NCBI RefSeq assembly: GCF_003855155.1
Contig: NZ_CP034073.1
Location: forward strand, 4,464,001-4,528,000
DNA from: Shewanella psychromarinicola
Lineage (GTDB): Bacteria; Pseudomonadota; Gammaproteobacteria; Enterobacterales; Shewanellaceae
Length of the DNA stretch: 64,000 nucleotides
Reading direction: 5' to 3'
Numbering within the stretch: position 1 is the first letter of the stretch; every line of letters starts with the position of its first letter. Made by a program: the position numbers and the translations under genes. Positions 1 to 9,524 of the stretch are shown here, one piece after another. The notes under the pieces are model-generated. The model did no database searches. It was given only the letters and a program-made list of their open reading frames with translations, and was not told the origin of the DNA.

Positions 1-461
1 GTGATCCGCTCAGGATGGGTTTGTAACTCGCGGTTACGCTCTGGGTGAGCAATCATGGGTAATACATTTTTTGCTAATAGCCAACTAATCAGCTTGTCTG
101 TACCCGGTGGAATATGGCTGCTAGGCAGTTCTAGCAGCAACACATCTTTTTGCTGATAACAGCCTAAAAAAGGTAATTGCTGTTGCTCAATAAACAGCAT
201 AATTTCTGGCGAAATTCTTACTTCTGCGGCGGCGCGAACTTGTATTTCTAAATTTGTTAACGCCAACGCATCACACAATACACCATAGGCTGCGTTAATT
301 GATTGTAGATTATTATCATAAATACCTAAATGAATATGAGGGGTCGCCACCATACGCGAGATCCCTTGCTCCACTGCTAGCGTAACTAAACCAATGGCTT
401 CATCAATTGATTTAGCCCCATCATCAATATTGGGTAATATATGGCAATGCATATCAATCAT
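1..461 (-). CDS. CpsB/CapC-family protein-tyrosine phosphatase, PHP fold (3' end outside window)
   Basis: Metal-dependent tyrosine phosphatase expected to dephosphorylate the Wzc-like kinase encoded just upstream. The 153 codons visible start M-I-D-M-H-C-H-I-L-P, followed by N-I-D-D-G-A: the PHP-type metal-binding HxH and the DDG motif of the CpsB/CapC (YwqE) family. Later I see TPHIH (about residues 41-45), AAAEVRI and IAHPERN, all family signatures. The ATG at 461 overlaps the kinase stop as ATGA, so the two are probably translationally coupled. The C-terminal part lies beyond the window edge. Kinase/phosphatase pairs of this kind control EPS chain length and export. Family certain; physiological target inferred from context. 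Confidence 0.93.
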   Translation of the reverse strand, partial: MIDMHCHILPNIDDGAKSIDEAIGLVTLAVEQGISRMVATPHIHLGIYDNNLQSINAAYGVLCDALALTNLEIQVRAAAEVRISPEIMLFIEQQQLPFLGCYQQKDVLLLELPSSHIPPGTDKLISWLLAKNVLPMIAHPERNRELQTHPERI

Positions 462-2725
462 GCCTTAGTGTTTTCCTTATGGTTGGCAGCAGGCTGTTTA
501 ATTGAAGAGTCTGCACCATAGGCTTGGTAGTAACCATAATCACCCTGATACCGTTGGGCATTTTTGGTATCAAAATAATTTAATACCACGCCAAACACTT
601 TGCTCCGGGCTTGATTTAACTTTGCTAAGGTTAACTTAATGATTTCACTGCGAGTATGACCGGTTTTAACCACTAAGACCGTCGCATCGCATAATGAGGT
701 AATAATCAGCGCATCACTCACCGCATGAACCGGCGGTGTATCAATAATAATTTTACCGTATTGTGTCTTTAACACAGTCAACAATTCAGCAAACTGACTA
801 GAGGTTAATAACTCTTGAGGATTTAACGGCACCGCGCCTGCGGGCATTACATCTACGTTGGGTTTGACCTCTTTGACGATACAGTTATGTATACTATCGG
901 TACCCGATAACACATTGGCAAGCCCTGGCTGATAAGTGGCTAAACCAAAGCGCATTCCTAAGCTAGCTTTACGCAAGTCGGCATCAATAATTAACACTTT
1001 TTCCATGGTTGCGTAGGCAAATGCTATATTCATTGACGTAGAAGTTTTCCCCTCATTAGGCGTCGAGGATGTCACTTCTATGGTCGACAATTCACTGCCC
1101 ATAGCCATAAGCGACATCGAAGTTCTGATGGTCCTCACGGCTTCTGCATGCAAGCGTAACTTAGGATTGTAGAAAGCAAAGTTAATATCGTCATAACTGG
1201 TGCCTCTTTTGGCTTTAGGCACATAACCTAATGCCCGTTGCGATAATAACTTTTCAACATCATCACTGGTTTTTATGGTGTCGTTTAATGTATCCAGCAA
1301 CAACACCAACACCATGGAGAAACCCAAGCTGGCAATAAATGCCAAAATAATGATCATTTTCTTTTTAGGTTTTTCAGGTATTAACGGCACAACCGCGCGA
1401 TCAGTAAAACGTGCTACCGGTGAGTCAAAGTCGCTGGTCACTTCGGTTTCTTTTTGGCGAGCTAAAAAGCTGTCAAATAACTGTCTATTGGTATCTACTT
1501 CACGTAGTAAGCGCTGATAATCAGTGTCTTTGGTACTTAAGTTTTGATAAGCGCCTTTGGCTTGGCTAAATTGTGCTTCTAATGCTCTCAAGTTTTGCAC
1601 CGCGGTTTGGGCTTCGTCTTCAATCCCTTGTACTAAACGGCTTACTTGCTTAAGTAGGTTTTGTTGCACCGCAGTTAATTCAGCCTGTGCGGCAATCATT
1701 TTGGGGTGCTTGGGGCCATAAACTTGCTGTAGTTCAGACACTTTTCGCTCAACTAACACCACCTCGCGCTTTACGTTTTGTACCGACTGATGCGACGTCA
1801 CCTCAGGTAAGCTTTCTAGGCGGCTAATGTCAGTGGCACCATAACGTCTCACTACTGCCATAAAGCTGTCAGCTTCGGCTTTACGCGATCTCGCTACGGT
1901 AATTTCATCACTTAAACGCTCTAGCTCTTTGGCATCTAATGCCGTAACCCCTTCTACGTCAATTAGGCCATTTTCAACCTTAAATAGCTCTAATTTATAT
2001 TCAGACTTATCCAGATTTAGGCGTAAATCTTCTAAACGGCCACCTAACCACACATTGGCCTTTTGGGTCATGCCCATTTTGGCTTCTAACTGGCTTATAA
2101 TGTAAGTATCACCCACAGCATTTGCTACCTGTGCGGCAAGCTGCGGATCTGAGTTTTCATAACTAATTTTTACTATTTGCGTTTTACGCACCGGGGAAAT
2201 ACTAATATTTTGGGCGAAGGTATTAATTAATAAATGTTTGGCAATATCTTGGTTAATTTGGCTATCAACTATAGCGAATTCTTGAGGGATAAAATTTAAC
2301 TTTGATATAAGCTGTGACTTAAGCTCAGCAAACCAACTTGGCGGCTGGTTAAAAACCGGGTGGTTTATTAAATCCAGATGGTTAAATACCCGCTCGGCAA
2401 TACTGCGCGATTTAATAATCTCAAACTGAGTTAAATAATATTCTTGCTGACCAGAATTAATACCATACACTTCATCGATTTTAATCGCTTTAGCTTGCTC
2501 AGATTCAATCAGTAACATCGATGAAGCCTTGTAAATCGGCGTCATGCTATACACCACAAACACGGTTAATGCAGTCACTAATAACGCAAATGTAAAAATG
2601 CGCCACTTAAAAAGCAATATAGGTAGAAGCAGTTTTTTAACATCGATAAGTTGATCAATTTGCATTGCTGCAGGGCTAATTACATTGCCAGGGGAAGCAC
2701 TTTGGCGTCTTTCTTGGAAGATCAT
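458..2725 (-). CDS. Wzc-like polysaccharide co-polymerase / BY-kinase
   Basis: Inner-membrane tyrosine autokinase controlling EPS polymer length and export. A Wzz domain begins near residue 25 with TM1 at about 39-60, then a long periplasmic coiled-coil/GNVR region, TM2 at about 455-480 and a cytoplasmic kinase domain. The kinase has Walker A (STPNEGKTS, near 555), Walker A' (LIIDADLRK) and a C-terminal tyrosine cluster (RYQGDYGYYQAYG, about 725-740) that is the expected autophosphorylation site. 755 aa is normal for the Wzc/GumC-kinase fusion type. Its start overlaps the OPX stop by one base and its stop overlaps the phosphatase start, so OPX-kinase-phosphatase form one coupled translational unit. 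Confidence 0.95.
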   Translation of the reverse strand: MIFQERRQSASPGNVISPAAMQIDQLIDVKKLLLPILLFKWRIFTFALLVTALTVFVVYSMTPIYKASSMLLIESEQAKAIKIDEVYGINSGQQEYYLTQFEIIKSRSIAERVFNHLDLINHPVFNQPPSWFAELKSQLISKLNFIPQEFAIVDSQINQDIAKHLLINTFAQNISISPVRKTQIVKISYENSDPQLAAQVANAVGDTYIISQLEAKMGMTQKANVWLGGRLEDLRLNLDKSEYKLELFKVENGLIDVEGVTALDAKELERLSDEITVARSRKAEADSFMAVVRRYGATDISRLESLPEVTSHQSVQNVKREVVLVERKVSELQQVYGPKHPKMIAAQAELTAVQQNLLKQVSRLVQGIEDEAQTAVQNLRALEAQFSQAKGAYQNLSTKDTDYQRLLREVDTNRQLFDSFLARQKETEVTSDFDSPVARFTDRAVVPLIPEKPKKKMIIILAFIASLGFSMVLVLLLDTLNDTIKTSDDVEKLLSQRALGYVPKAKRGTSYDDINFAFYNPKLRLHAEAVRTIRTSMSLMAMGSELSTIEVTSSTPNEGKTSTSMNIAFAYATMEKVLIIDADLRKASLGMRFGLATYQPGLANVLSGTDSIHNCIVKEVKPNVDVMPAGAVPLNPQELLTSSQFAELLTVLKTQYGKIIIDTPPVHAVSDALIITSLCDATVLVVKTGHTRSEIIKLTLAKLNQARSKVFGVVLNYFDTKNAQRYQGDYGYYQAYGADSSIKQPAANHKENTKA

Positions 2726-3261
2726 TAAAAAAATCTCTGTTCAATAGTAATGGTGTCGCCGGCTAGAATCGGACTATTAATATTGCCGCGTTCAGACTCG
2801 ACTTTGCTTCCCTCACGGGATATGGCAATTTTATCTTCCGAGGCTCTTTCGGTTAAACCACCTGCTAAGGCAATTGCTTGGTTAACCGTCATCCCAGGTT
2901 GATAAGGGTAACCACCAGGCTGTTTAACTTCACCATGGATATAAAATGGTCGGTATTCGACCATGCCGACAAACACACTTGGCTCAACAAAATAATCGCC
3001 TTTTAACCCCTTGTACACCAACTGCTCAACCTGTTTAATCGTGAAGCCATTTAATTTCAAAGCGCCCAAAAAAGGGTAATTAATGGTGCCACTATTGGTT
3101 ATTTTGGTTTCTAGGGTTAAGGCGTCTTCACCATAAACTTTAATCACAATGGTATCCCCTGCACCTAAACGGTAATTTTGGGTTTCAGCACTGGCCAACA
3201 TAGGTTTTATCAGCAGAAACAGTGCCATAACACAGAGACATAAATGAGCTACATACTTCAT
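2725..3261 (-). CDS. short OPX polysaccharide export protein (Poly_export + SLBB)
   Basis: Periplasmic export protein of the OPX family. An N-terminal signal peptide (cleavage probably after ASA, near residue 25) precedes a Poly_export domain (YRLGAGDTIVIKVYGE) and one SLBB segment (YIHGEVKQPGGYPYQPGMT). At 178 aa it is about half the size of E. coli Wza and lacks the second SLBB repeat and the C-terminal amphipathic helix that forms Wza's outer-membrane pore. I see no clear lipobox cysteine at the cleavage site. It follows a predicted 401-aa beta-barrel by 7 bases, fitting the arrangement in which a separate barrel supplies the outer-membrane channel. Confidence 0.92.
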   Translation of the reverse strand: MKYVAHLCLCVMALFLLIKPMLASAETQNYRLGAGDTIVIKVYGEDALTLETKITNSGTINYPFLGALKLNGFTIKQVEQLVYKGLKGDYFVEPSVFVGMVEYRPFYIHGEVKQPGGYPYQPGMTVNQAIALAGGLTERASEDKIAISREGSKVESERGNINSPILAGDTITIEQRFF

Positions 3262-3268
3262 GGGATTC

Positions 3269-4474
3269 CTATAGGGTCATTTCTGCATTAATGAAATAGA
3301 CGTTGCGATCAAACGTATATTGTCGATCAGTAGAATCAACTTGAGCAATATTGACACCAGTTTCTAAAGTTAACCAACGGTTAACACTATAATTAACGGC
3401 AAATTGGTAAACTTTACTTTTGTCTTCGCGTTCAATACCAGTGTAATTATCGTTGACATGGCTAAAGCCAATTTTCGATCTGAATAACTCACTCCATTCA
3501 TGATTCCACTTCACGCCATAGCTGGTTACCCTTACATAATCTCCTAAACCATTTGGATCGCGACTTTCGCGTCCCGTGGTGAAGTCAAATGCCGAATAAG
3601 TAAGAGGTTTCCAGGTAACTTTAGCATCCCAAGATAAGCCGCTAAAATCTTCCCGGTTTTCATTATCAAAACTTTTTTGCTGATAACCTACTTTTATACT
3701 GCCCTCTGTCGCAGCGGTAGCCTCCCACTCGACTCCCAGTCTTGCTGTATTCGTTTTACTGTCACGGTCACCTGTTGGATCAATCAAATCGTAGGTAGTG
3801 TCAACACTTTGCAAATCAATAAAAATACTGGTTGCTGAATGGGTATCATAATAAAGTGTAGTCCCTAAAGTAGTGTTTTCATAATTACGATATTGGGTAA
3901 CTGTTTCAAAATTACTGTATTCCTTGCTAAAGTATTTAGCATTAACTCTTACCCTTGCTGGAGTCGTCTTTGCTCCATATTCATAATAGCCACCCGCACT
4001 GAGCACATCATAAGTATTAGGTTCATCTTGGCTGTTACCGCTATTACCCTCAAAAATACCTGTACCACGGTCTTCATGACCAGCAATGTACATTGCTTCA
4101 AGATTAAAACGATTTGATTGGTTTAGCTCAACCTCAGAACGCGCCCGAAGTAACACATCTAAATAATTGTCATCACTACTATCGAAATAATCAGCATATT
4201 CAATCCCAGCCTCTAAGGTATGGATATTGTTACCATCCAATAGCTGGGCTTGCACTGCTGGGGTAACCGTTAAAATCCAGCTGTCTTGAGTATCAGTTGT
4301 AGCACTACTGATATTATCATCATATTTCAGGCCGCTATTTAATCCTGGGATAAAATCAATTCCCGATTCAGTTTGAATCATGCCAGCGTTTTCATCTACG
4401 GCAAAAGCTGGGTTAACAAGTACTATTGAAGTAACAACCGTGGCAATGCAACTTAATTTAAATGGTATTTTCAT
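3269..4474 (-). CDS. outer-membrane beta-barrel protein of the EPS exporter (BBP2-like)
   Basis: 401-aa protein with a signal peptide (cleavage after AFA, near residue 25). The rest consists of alternating polar/hydrophobic strands with Tyr/Trp/Phe at strand ends (for example LEAGIEYADYF, SIKVGYQQKSF) and ends in ...YFINAEMTL, as expected for an outer-membrane barrel inserted by the BAM complex. It resembles the putative beta-barrel porin 2 type found beside exopolysaccharide genes. Position directly before the short OPX gene suggests it is the outer-membrane conduit for the polymer. Family call moderate to strong; transport role inferred from neighbours. A 311-base gap with inverted repeats precedes it. 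Confidence 0.85.
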   Translation of the reverse strand: MKIPFKLSCIATVVTSIVLVNPAFAVDENAGMIQTESGIDFIPGLNSGLKYDDNISSATTDTQDSWILTVTPAVQAQLLDGNNIHTLEAGIEYADYFDSSDDNYLDVLLRARSEVELNQSNRFNLEAMYIAGHEDRGTGIFEGNSGNSQDEPNTYDVLSAGGYYEYGAKTTPARVRVNAKYFSKEYSNFETVTQYRNYENTTLGTTLYYDTHSATSIFIDLQSVDTTYDLIDPTGDRDSKTNTARLGVEWEATAATEGSIKVGYQQKSFDNENREDFSGLSWDAKVTWKPLTYSAFDFTTGRESRDPNGLGDYVRVTSYGVKWNHEWSELFRSKIGFSHVNDNYTGIEREDKSKVYQFAVNYSVNRWLTLETGVNIAQVDSTDRQYTFDRNVYFINAEMTL

Positions 4475-4785
4475 AACTTATATCCTTATAAAATAAATAG
4501 ATGATTAACAGGGGAAAATGAAAAGGCTCTCATCTAGCCTGTCGATTTCAGTTTTAAACTTCTAACTAAATTGTTAATCTTTCGGCGCTCTTCTAATGGA
4601 TAATCGAAAGATACCATCTAAGAACTTAGATGCTGGCTCAGATGCATTATGCAATGGCATATGATGTAGTCATCTCCGTATGCTTGTATCGGAGATCCAG
4701 CGTTTAATTTAACGTCTTATACAAGCAACAAATTACAGCTTTAAAGAGTTAGCGGAATGACGAAAATAGTAGACTTATAGAGTCA
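4475..4785 (-). promoter_or_regulatory. structured intergenic leader between wcaJ-like gene and export module
   Basis: This 311-base gap is the only long gap in the lower EPS operon. It holds a near-palindrome at 4615-4632 (arms CATCTAAG / CTTAGATG) and inverted arms ATCTCCG / CGGAGAT at 4672-4678 and 4690-4696. TGCTTGTA (4681-4688), inside that loop, is complementary to TACAAGCA at 4720-4727, so two mutually exclusive hairpins can be drawn. This could be an internal promoter or a leader that separates assembly genes from export genes. Function is inference only. Confidence 0.4.
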
Positions 4786-6195
4786 TTAATAAACGTTTTT
4801 ACCAACAAAGCCCGTAAAGAAGGTCAAAAAGACAATTCTTACATCCCACCACAATGACCAATTACGGATATAGGCAAGATCAAATTCAACTCGTTTCTCC
4901 ATCTTTTCTAAAGTATCGGTTTCACCACGCCAGCCATTAACTTGCGCCCAACCGGTAATCCCAGGCAATACCTTATGACGTAACATGTAGTAACTCACTA
5001 ACTTACGATATTCTTCATTGTGTGAAACAGCATGTGGCCTAGGACCCACTACCGACATTTCGCCTCTTAATACATTAAAGAACTGAGGTAATTCATCTAA
5101 AGACGTTTTACGAATAAATGCACCAACACGGGTAATGCGTACATCGCCTTTACGTGCTTGAGTCACTGTTTCATCATTTTCAGTCACTGTCATCGATCGA
5201 AACTTCCACACTTTAATTTTTCGACCATCTAAACCATATCGATCTTGCTTAAATAGAATCGTTCCAGGAGAGGACATATATACTGCAATTGCGACGGCAA
5301 TTAACACCGGTGATATAACAATGATGGCGCATATACTGAATACAAGATCAAAACTACGTTTATAAAAACGTTTCATACCATGAACAGGTGACTCAAATAC
5401 ACTAATAGTATCGACCTCACCGACACTGCCAATATGAGCATGCATTAGATTTTTCAATAAGAAATCGGGCGTAATCAGTACATCTACAGTGCTGTCACCT
5501 AAGGTAAGAATAATCCCCGCAATGCGTTTTTCGGCTAACATAGGCAAGCAAACATATAACTTTTGTATTTCCCCAGTGCGAGCAAGTTCGACAGCATCGT
5601 TTATAGAACCGGTAAGTAAAGATGCATCTAAATTTTCAATTCTGCTTGGTTCTCGATCATCGAAGAAACCAACACATTCAAAACCTAATTCATCATGTTT
5701 GATGATTTCGTCATATAAATTTTTACCGGTTTCAGTTAATCCCACAATGGCGATTTTCTGGACGCTATAACCTTTTAAACGACGGACACGCTTAACCTCA
5801 CGAACACAATAACGCCAACTGACTAATGCAAATACCGACAACAGATACCAAGCGGCCATGGTGAAGCGAGAATAAACTTCACTGTATTTAAATAAAAATA
5901 AGACTAAGGTCATTAATAAGAATGCTATGGTAACGTTAAAAAAAATCAACCAACACATGGTTGAAAAACGACCCAAGCGCCAAGATCTATATAGCCCAAG
6001 TGACTCCCCGATATAACTATAAAAAAACAGTACACCACTTAACACCAACAAATAATCTTTATTAAATGTAATGCTATAACCGTGCATAATAATTAATAAT
6101 GCACAATAAATAATGCAAATATCGATGATCCGTAACAAAAAATTATAACGGGCACCGACGAACTGAAATTTTGAAGACCGATCCATTTCATTCAC
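4786..6195 (-). CDS. WcaJ-type undecaprenyl-phosphate sugar-1-phosphate transferase
   Basis: Initiating transferase that places the first sugar-1-phosphate (usually glucose) on undecaprenyl phosphate at the inner membrane. 469 aa: four N-terminal TM segments (residues about 20-125), a central Rossmann-like CoA-binding region (KIAIVGLTETGKNLY, near 148), then a membrane re-entrant segment (KRSFDLVFSICAIIVIS, near 279) and the conserved catalytic domain with KVWKFRSMTV, TSLDELPQFFNVLRGEMS, VGPRP and the C-terminal VKPGITGWAQVNG-like block (here KVLPGITGWAQVNG). Length and domains match the WcaJ/PssY subgroup. Donor sugar not readable from sequence. Confidence 0.95.
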   Translation of the reverse strand: MNEMDRSSKFQFVGARYNFLLRIIDICIIYCALLIIMHGYSITFNKDYLLVLSGVLFFYSYIGESLGLYRSWRLGRFSTMCWLIFFNVTIAFLLMTLVLFLFKYSEVYSRFTMAAWYLLSVFALVSWRYCVREVKRVRRLKGYSVQKIAIVGLTETGKNLYDEIIKHDELGFECVGFFDDREPSRIENLDASLLTGSINDAVELARTGEIQKLYVCLPMLAEKRIAGIILTLGDSTVDVLITPDFLLKNLMHAHIGSVGEVDTISVFESPVHGMKRFYKRSFDLVFSICAIIVISPVLIAVAIAVYMSSPGTILFKQDRYGLDGRKIKVWKFRSMTVTENDETVTQARKGDVRITRVGAFIRKTSLDELPQFFNVLRGEMSVVGPRPHAVSHNEEYRKLVSYYMLRHKVLPGITGWAQVNGWRGETDTLEKMEKRVEFDLAYIRNWSLWWDVRIVFLTFFTGFVGKNVY

Positions 6196-6199
6196 CTAA

Positions 6200-7636
6200 T
6201 TAGCTGTAAAAATTAATTATTGATAGCTGTGTTAATACTTTGTTAACTAATTTTTTGGCCTCAATTATTGAAACACTCTCGGCATAACATCTAAACTCAG
6301 GAGCATTTCCGGACGGACGTAAATGTATAATATTGCCATTAACAAAGATAAAGCGGAGTCCATCAATAACATTGACGCTCGACAATTCATCCCCCAAAAG
6401 GCCCAGTTGCCCTAACAGCACTTGCGAATTTTCTTGACCTATTGCAATGATTTTCTTACTGCGCTCTGTAGCAAACTCCGTCAAACGATCACTATGAGTA
6501 TAACGTTGAGGTAAATCTGTCACTAAAGCGGCAACCGAACGAGAGCTTGATATTGCATGATATAACACCATCAACACAGGTAAAATCGCATCTCTCGTGG
6601 GTAGAGCTGCCAATGTGTTGCCCTCAACTTCAATCGTGGACCCCAATAAAAATCCGCCATTTGCTTCAAAACCCGCGACACACTTATAAAAATGGTTAAG
6701 TTCCTCAAAAGCCGCAATAACATAAGGTGAACCAATTTGAGTCCGAATAACGAACTGGAAAAAACCACTTTGTTCAATTGCAGTATTGCAGCTCACAGGC
6801 ACTGCTAACGCTTCAATATTTAATGCTTTAGCACACAGTAATCCTAATATGTCACCACGCAACCAATGACCATTTTCATCAGCTAACATTGGTCGATCAC
6901 CGTCACCGTCAGTCGAAAACAATGCATCTAGCTGATATCGCTGTGTCCATTCAATCGCTTTTTGGCAATCGGCTTCGGATACAGCTTCAGTATCGATTGC
7001 AACAAAAGTATCACTGCGACCAATTAAAATGATTTCAGCACCTAACTGTTGGAATAACTGCGGATATAAATCTCTCCCTGCGCTGGAATGTTGATAAATA
7101 CCAATACGTTTACCTGATAACCAAGGTCTGCTAAATAAGCTGCTATAACGAGTAATATAGTCATTACTAGCAGTATCATCGACACTAAGCTTTTGAAGCT
7201 GCTGGATCGGTTCATAGGTAAATTCGCCATTAATAATAGCTATTTCGTCTGATTTATTGATTTCTCCGTCGGGGCGATAAAACTTAAGTCCGTTTCGATC
7301 AAAAGGAATATGACTGCCCGTTACCATAATACAAGGAATACCTTGTGCCATCGCAGAACTCGCTAACGCAGGAGTAGGAACCACGCCATAGAAAACAACA
7401 TCTACATCACATTGCGCTGCTGCAGTTGCACATGCCTGAGCCATAGCCAAACTACTAGGTCGATTATCAATAGCAATCGCTATCATAGAGAAACTAAAAG
7501 AAGCTTTCATTACATGAATAAAAGACACCGTAAAAGCGCCGCACACATTGGAGGTAAAATCGCTGACTAATCCCCTTGCACCACTGGTGCCAAAACCAAT
7601 ATTGCTTATGGCGATAATGTTTCTTGAATCAAGCAT
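6200..7636 (-). CDS. manB: phosphomannomutase (ManB/CpsG type)
   Basis: Interconverts mannose-6-P and mannose-1-P for GDP-mannose. The 478-aa alpha-D-phosphohexomutase shows GTSGARGLV at the N terminus, a phosphoserine loop [15 protein letters not shown] (near 100-115; the usual sequence is TASHNP, so Gly and Ile replace Ala and Asn around the catalytic Ser), the metal loop DGDGDRP (about 240-246), the sugar loop FEANGGF and the phosphate-binding [10 protein letters not shown]. Overlaps manC by 8 bases, so the pair is co-translated. The variant Ser loop leaves phosphoglucomutase activity possible, but pairing with manC favours mannose. Confidence 0.9.
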   Translation of the reverse strand: MLDSRNIIAISNIGFGTSGARGLVSDFTSNVCGAFTVSFIHVMKASFSFSMIAIAIDNRPSSLAMAQACATAAAQCDVDVVFYGVVPTPALASSAMAQGIPCIMVTGSHIPFDRNGLKFYRPDGEINKSDEIAIINGEFTYEPIQQLQKLSVDDTASNDYITRYSSLFSRPWLSGKRIGIYQHSSAGRDLYPQLFQQLGAEIILIGRSDTFVAIDTEAVSEADCQKAIEWTQRYQLDALFSTDGDGDRPMLADENGHWLRGDILGLLCAKALNIEALAVPVSCNTAIEQSGFFQFVIRTQIGSPYVIAAFEELNHFYKCVAGFEANGGFLLGSTIEVEGNTLAALPTRDAILPVLMVLYHAISSSRSVAALVTDLPQRYTHSDRLTEFATERSKKIIAIGQENSQVLLGQLGLLGDELSSVNVIDGLRFIFVNGNIIHLRPSGNAPEFRCYAESVSIIEAKKLVNKVLTQLSIINFYS

Positions 7637-9062
7637 TGGTTATGCCTTTGGTATCAACGCGTCCATAACGATCATCAAAACGAACAATATCGTCTTCACC
7701 TAAATAAGAACCCGACTGCACTTCAATCAGTTCTAATGGCACTTTCCCGGGATTCTCTAAAGCATGGATTGCACCTACTGGAATATAAGTAGATTGATTT
7801 TCTGTTAACAGTAATTCATTTTCGCCATTAGTCACTTTGGCAGTACCTGTAACGACGATCCAATGTTCTGCACGATGATGATGCATTTGAACCGATAATT
7901 TAGCGCCAGGCTTAACAGTAATTCGCTTAACTTGAAAACGACCTCCGTGGTCAATAGAATCGTATTTTCCCCATGGTCTATAAACTTCGCGGTGATGTTG
8001 CCATTCGTTTCGGTTCTCAGATTTTAACTGCTCGACCACTTGCTTAACTTGTTGAACTTCTGACTGCTTAGCAATCAAAATGGCATCTTTTGTTTCAACC
8101 ACCACCACATCGTCTAAGCCGATAACGGTCACTAGTTTTTCAGTTGCGTTAACATAAGTATTTTGAGTATTGATACCAATCACATCTCCTTTAAAGACAT
8201 TGCCATACTCATCTTTATCTTCAATTTCCCAGAGCGCAGTCCAACTACCTACATCACTCCAACCACAATCCATGGGTACAACAACCGCATGCCTAGTTTT
8301 CTCCATTACAGCATAGTCGATAGAATCATCTGGACATGCTTCAAAAGCTGAATTATCGATTCGAATAAAATCAGCATCATGAGTGGTATTAGTCATCGCT
8401 GCTTCACAAGCGGAAAAAATATCAGGACTATGCAAAGCAAGCTCTTGTAAATAAGCACTTGCTTTGAATAAGAACATGCCGCTATTCCAATAATATTGCC
8501 CTGTGGCAATATAATCTTGTGCGGTTGACAAATTTGGTTTTTCAACGAAATGAGCTACATTAAAACCGAATTCATTGGCTAATATGTCACCACGCTGAAT
8601 ATAACCATATCCGGTTTCGGGAGACGTTGGCACTATTCCAAAGGTAACTAACTTGTTCTGCTCAGCTAAAGAAACAGCTTGCTTAACTGTTTCACAAAAA
8701 GCCGACTCATTTTTAATGACATGATCCGCAGCAAGCACTAACAATATTGGGTCATCACCGTCTTGAACCGCTAACATCGCAGCAAGCGCAATGGCAGGCG
8801 CAGTGTTACGTCCTACAGGTTCTAAAATTATACCGCTATTGTTTATATTTTTTAAACGAAACTGTTCAGCTACAGAAAAGCGGTGTTCTTCATTACAGAT
8901 CACTAATGCGGGGGAGTGAGCAATACCTTGTAAACGATTTGCCGTCGTTTGCAACATTGAATGATTACCCAATAACGTTAGGAACTGTTTGGGAAATTGT
9001 TGTCGAGATAAAGGCCACAAACGAGATCCCGAACCTCCAGCCATAATTATTGGTAAAATCAT
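7629..9062 (-). CDS. manC: mannose-1-phosphate guanylyltransferase / mannose-6-phosphate isomerase
   Basis: Bifunctional type II enzyme making GDP-mannose. The N-terminal nucleotidyltransferase carries [15 protein letters not shown] followed by FPKQFL (residues about 7-28), VEKP (near 170) and the YWNSGMF motif. A C-terminal cupin (about 365-470) carries the isomerase signature with the [10 protein letters not shown] metal-binding block and PWGKYDSID. 477 aa is the normal fused length. With manB it shows that the EPS contains mannose or a GDP-mannose-derived sugar; no gmd/fcl for fucose is present in the window. Confidence 0.96.
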   Translation of the reverse strand: MILPIIMAGGSGSRLWPLSRQQFPKQFLTLLGNHSMLQTTANRLQGIAHSPALVICNEEHRFSVAEQFRLKNINNSGIILEPVGRNTAPAIALAAMLAVQDGDDPILLVLAADHVIKNESAFCETVKQAVSLAEQNKLVTFGIVPTSPETGYGYIQRGDILANEFGFNVAHFVEKPNLSTAQDYIATGQYYWNSGMFLFKASAYLQELALHSPDIFSACEAAMTNTTHDADFIRIDNSAFEACPDDSIDYAVMEKTRHAVVVPMDCGWSDVGSWTALWEIEDKDEYGNVFKGDVIGINTQNTYVNATEKLVTVIGLDDVVVVETKDAILIAKQSEVQQVKQVVEQLKSENRNEWQHHREVYRPWGKYDSIDHGGRFQVKRITVKPGAKLSVQMHHHRAEHWIVVTGTAKVTNGENELLLTENQSTYIPVGAIHALENPGKVPLELIEVQSGSYLGEDDIVRFDDRYGRVDTKGITNA

Positions 9063-9196
9063 ATTAAAAACCTTTAATTAAATTTAAGACATAATAATTT
9101 ATAATAATCTACAAATTACGATAACTTATTTTATTTAACAAACTAGTCTGTCAAATAAAGATAAGATTAAATCAAACTGTCATCATCTAATAGACA

Positions 9197-9415
9197 CTAA
9201 GAGTAGAGATACCGTTTTAACATTAAGATAGAGAAAACATACCCTAAAGAACGCATTAGACAGATAATTATCACTAATAAGATTGCGTTCATAAATAAGT
9301 AAGGACTACTATAAAACAGAAACAACACCAATAAAACAGTAAAAAATAACACCAACAAGATACGATTTAAAACCCTAATAATTCTAATAAAATCATGTGA
9401 CGAAGTGAATATCAC
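9197..9415 (-). CDS. possible small two-TM membrane protein
   Basis: 72-codon frame with a GTG start, lying in the 462-base gap between the WecG-like transferase and manC. Two hydrophobic stretches (about residues 17-37 and 40-57) with basic flanks would make a helical hairpin in the inner membrane. No family recognised. Ribosome-binding site is poor (a run of T separates AGG from the start), and AT-rich non-coding DNA easily produces Leu/Ile/Phe-rich frames, so it may not be expressed. The remaining gap sequence (9063-9196 and 9416-9524) shows nothing else. Confidence 0.3.
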   Translation of the reverse strand: MIFTSSHDFIRIIRVLNRILLVLFFTVLLVLFLFYSSPYLFMNAILLVIIICLMRSLGYVFSILMLKRYLYS

Positions 9416-9524
9416 TTATGTAAAAAAAAACCTAACAATAATGCAAAGTTAACATAGCTACACAAAATCCAACAAAATTACATTAGATTATCAAATCATC
9501 TATGTATCAAGTACAACTCAGAAG

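Noticed and set aside
4532..4546. GGCT/AGCC hairpin followed by T residues as a terminator in the EPS operon
   Set aside because: Stem of only four base pairs; too weak for an intrinsic terminator.
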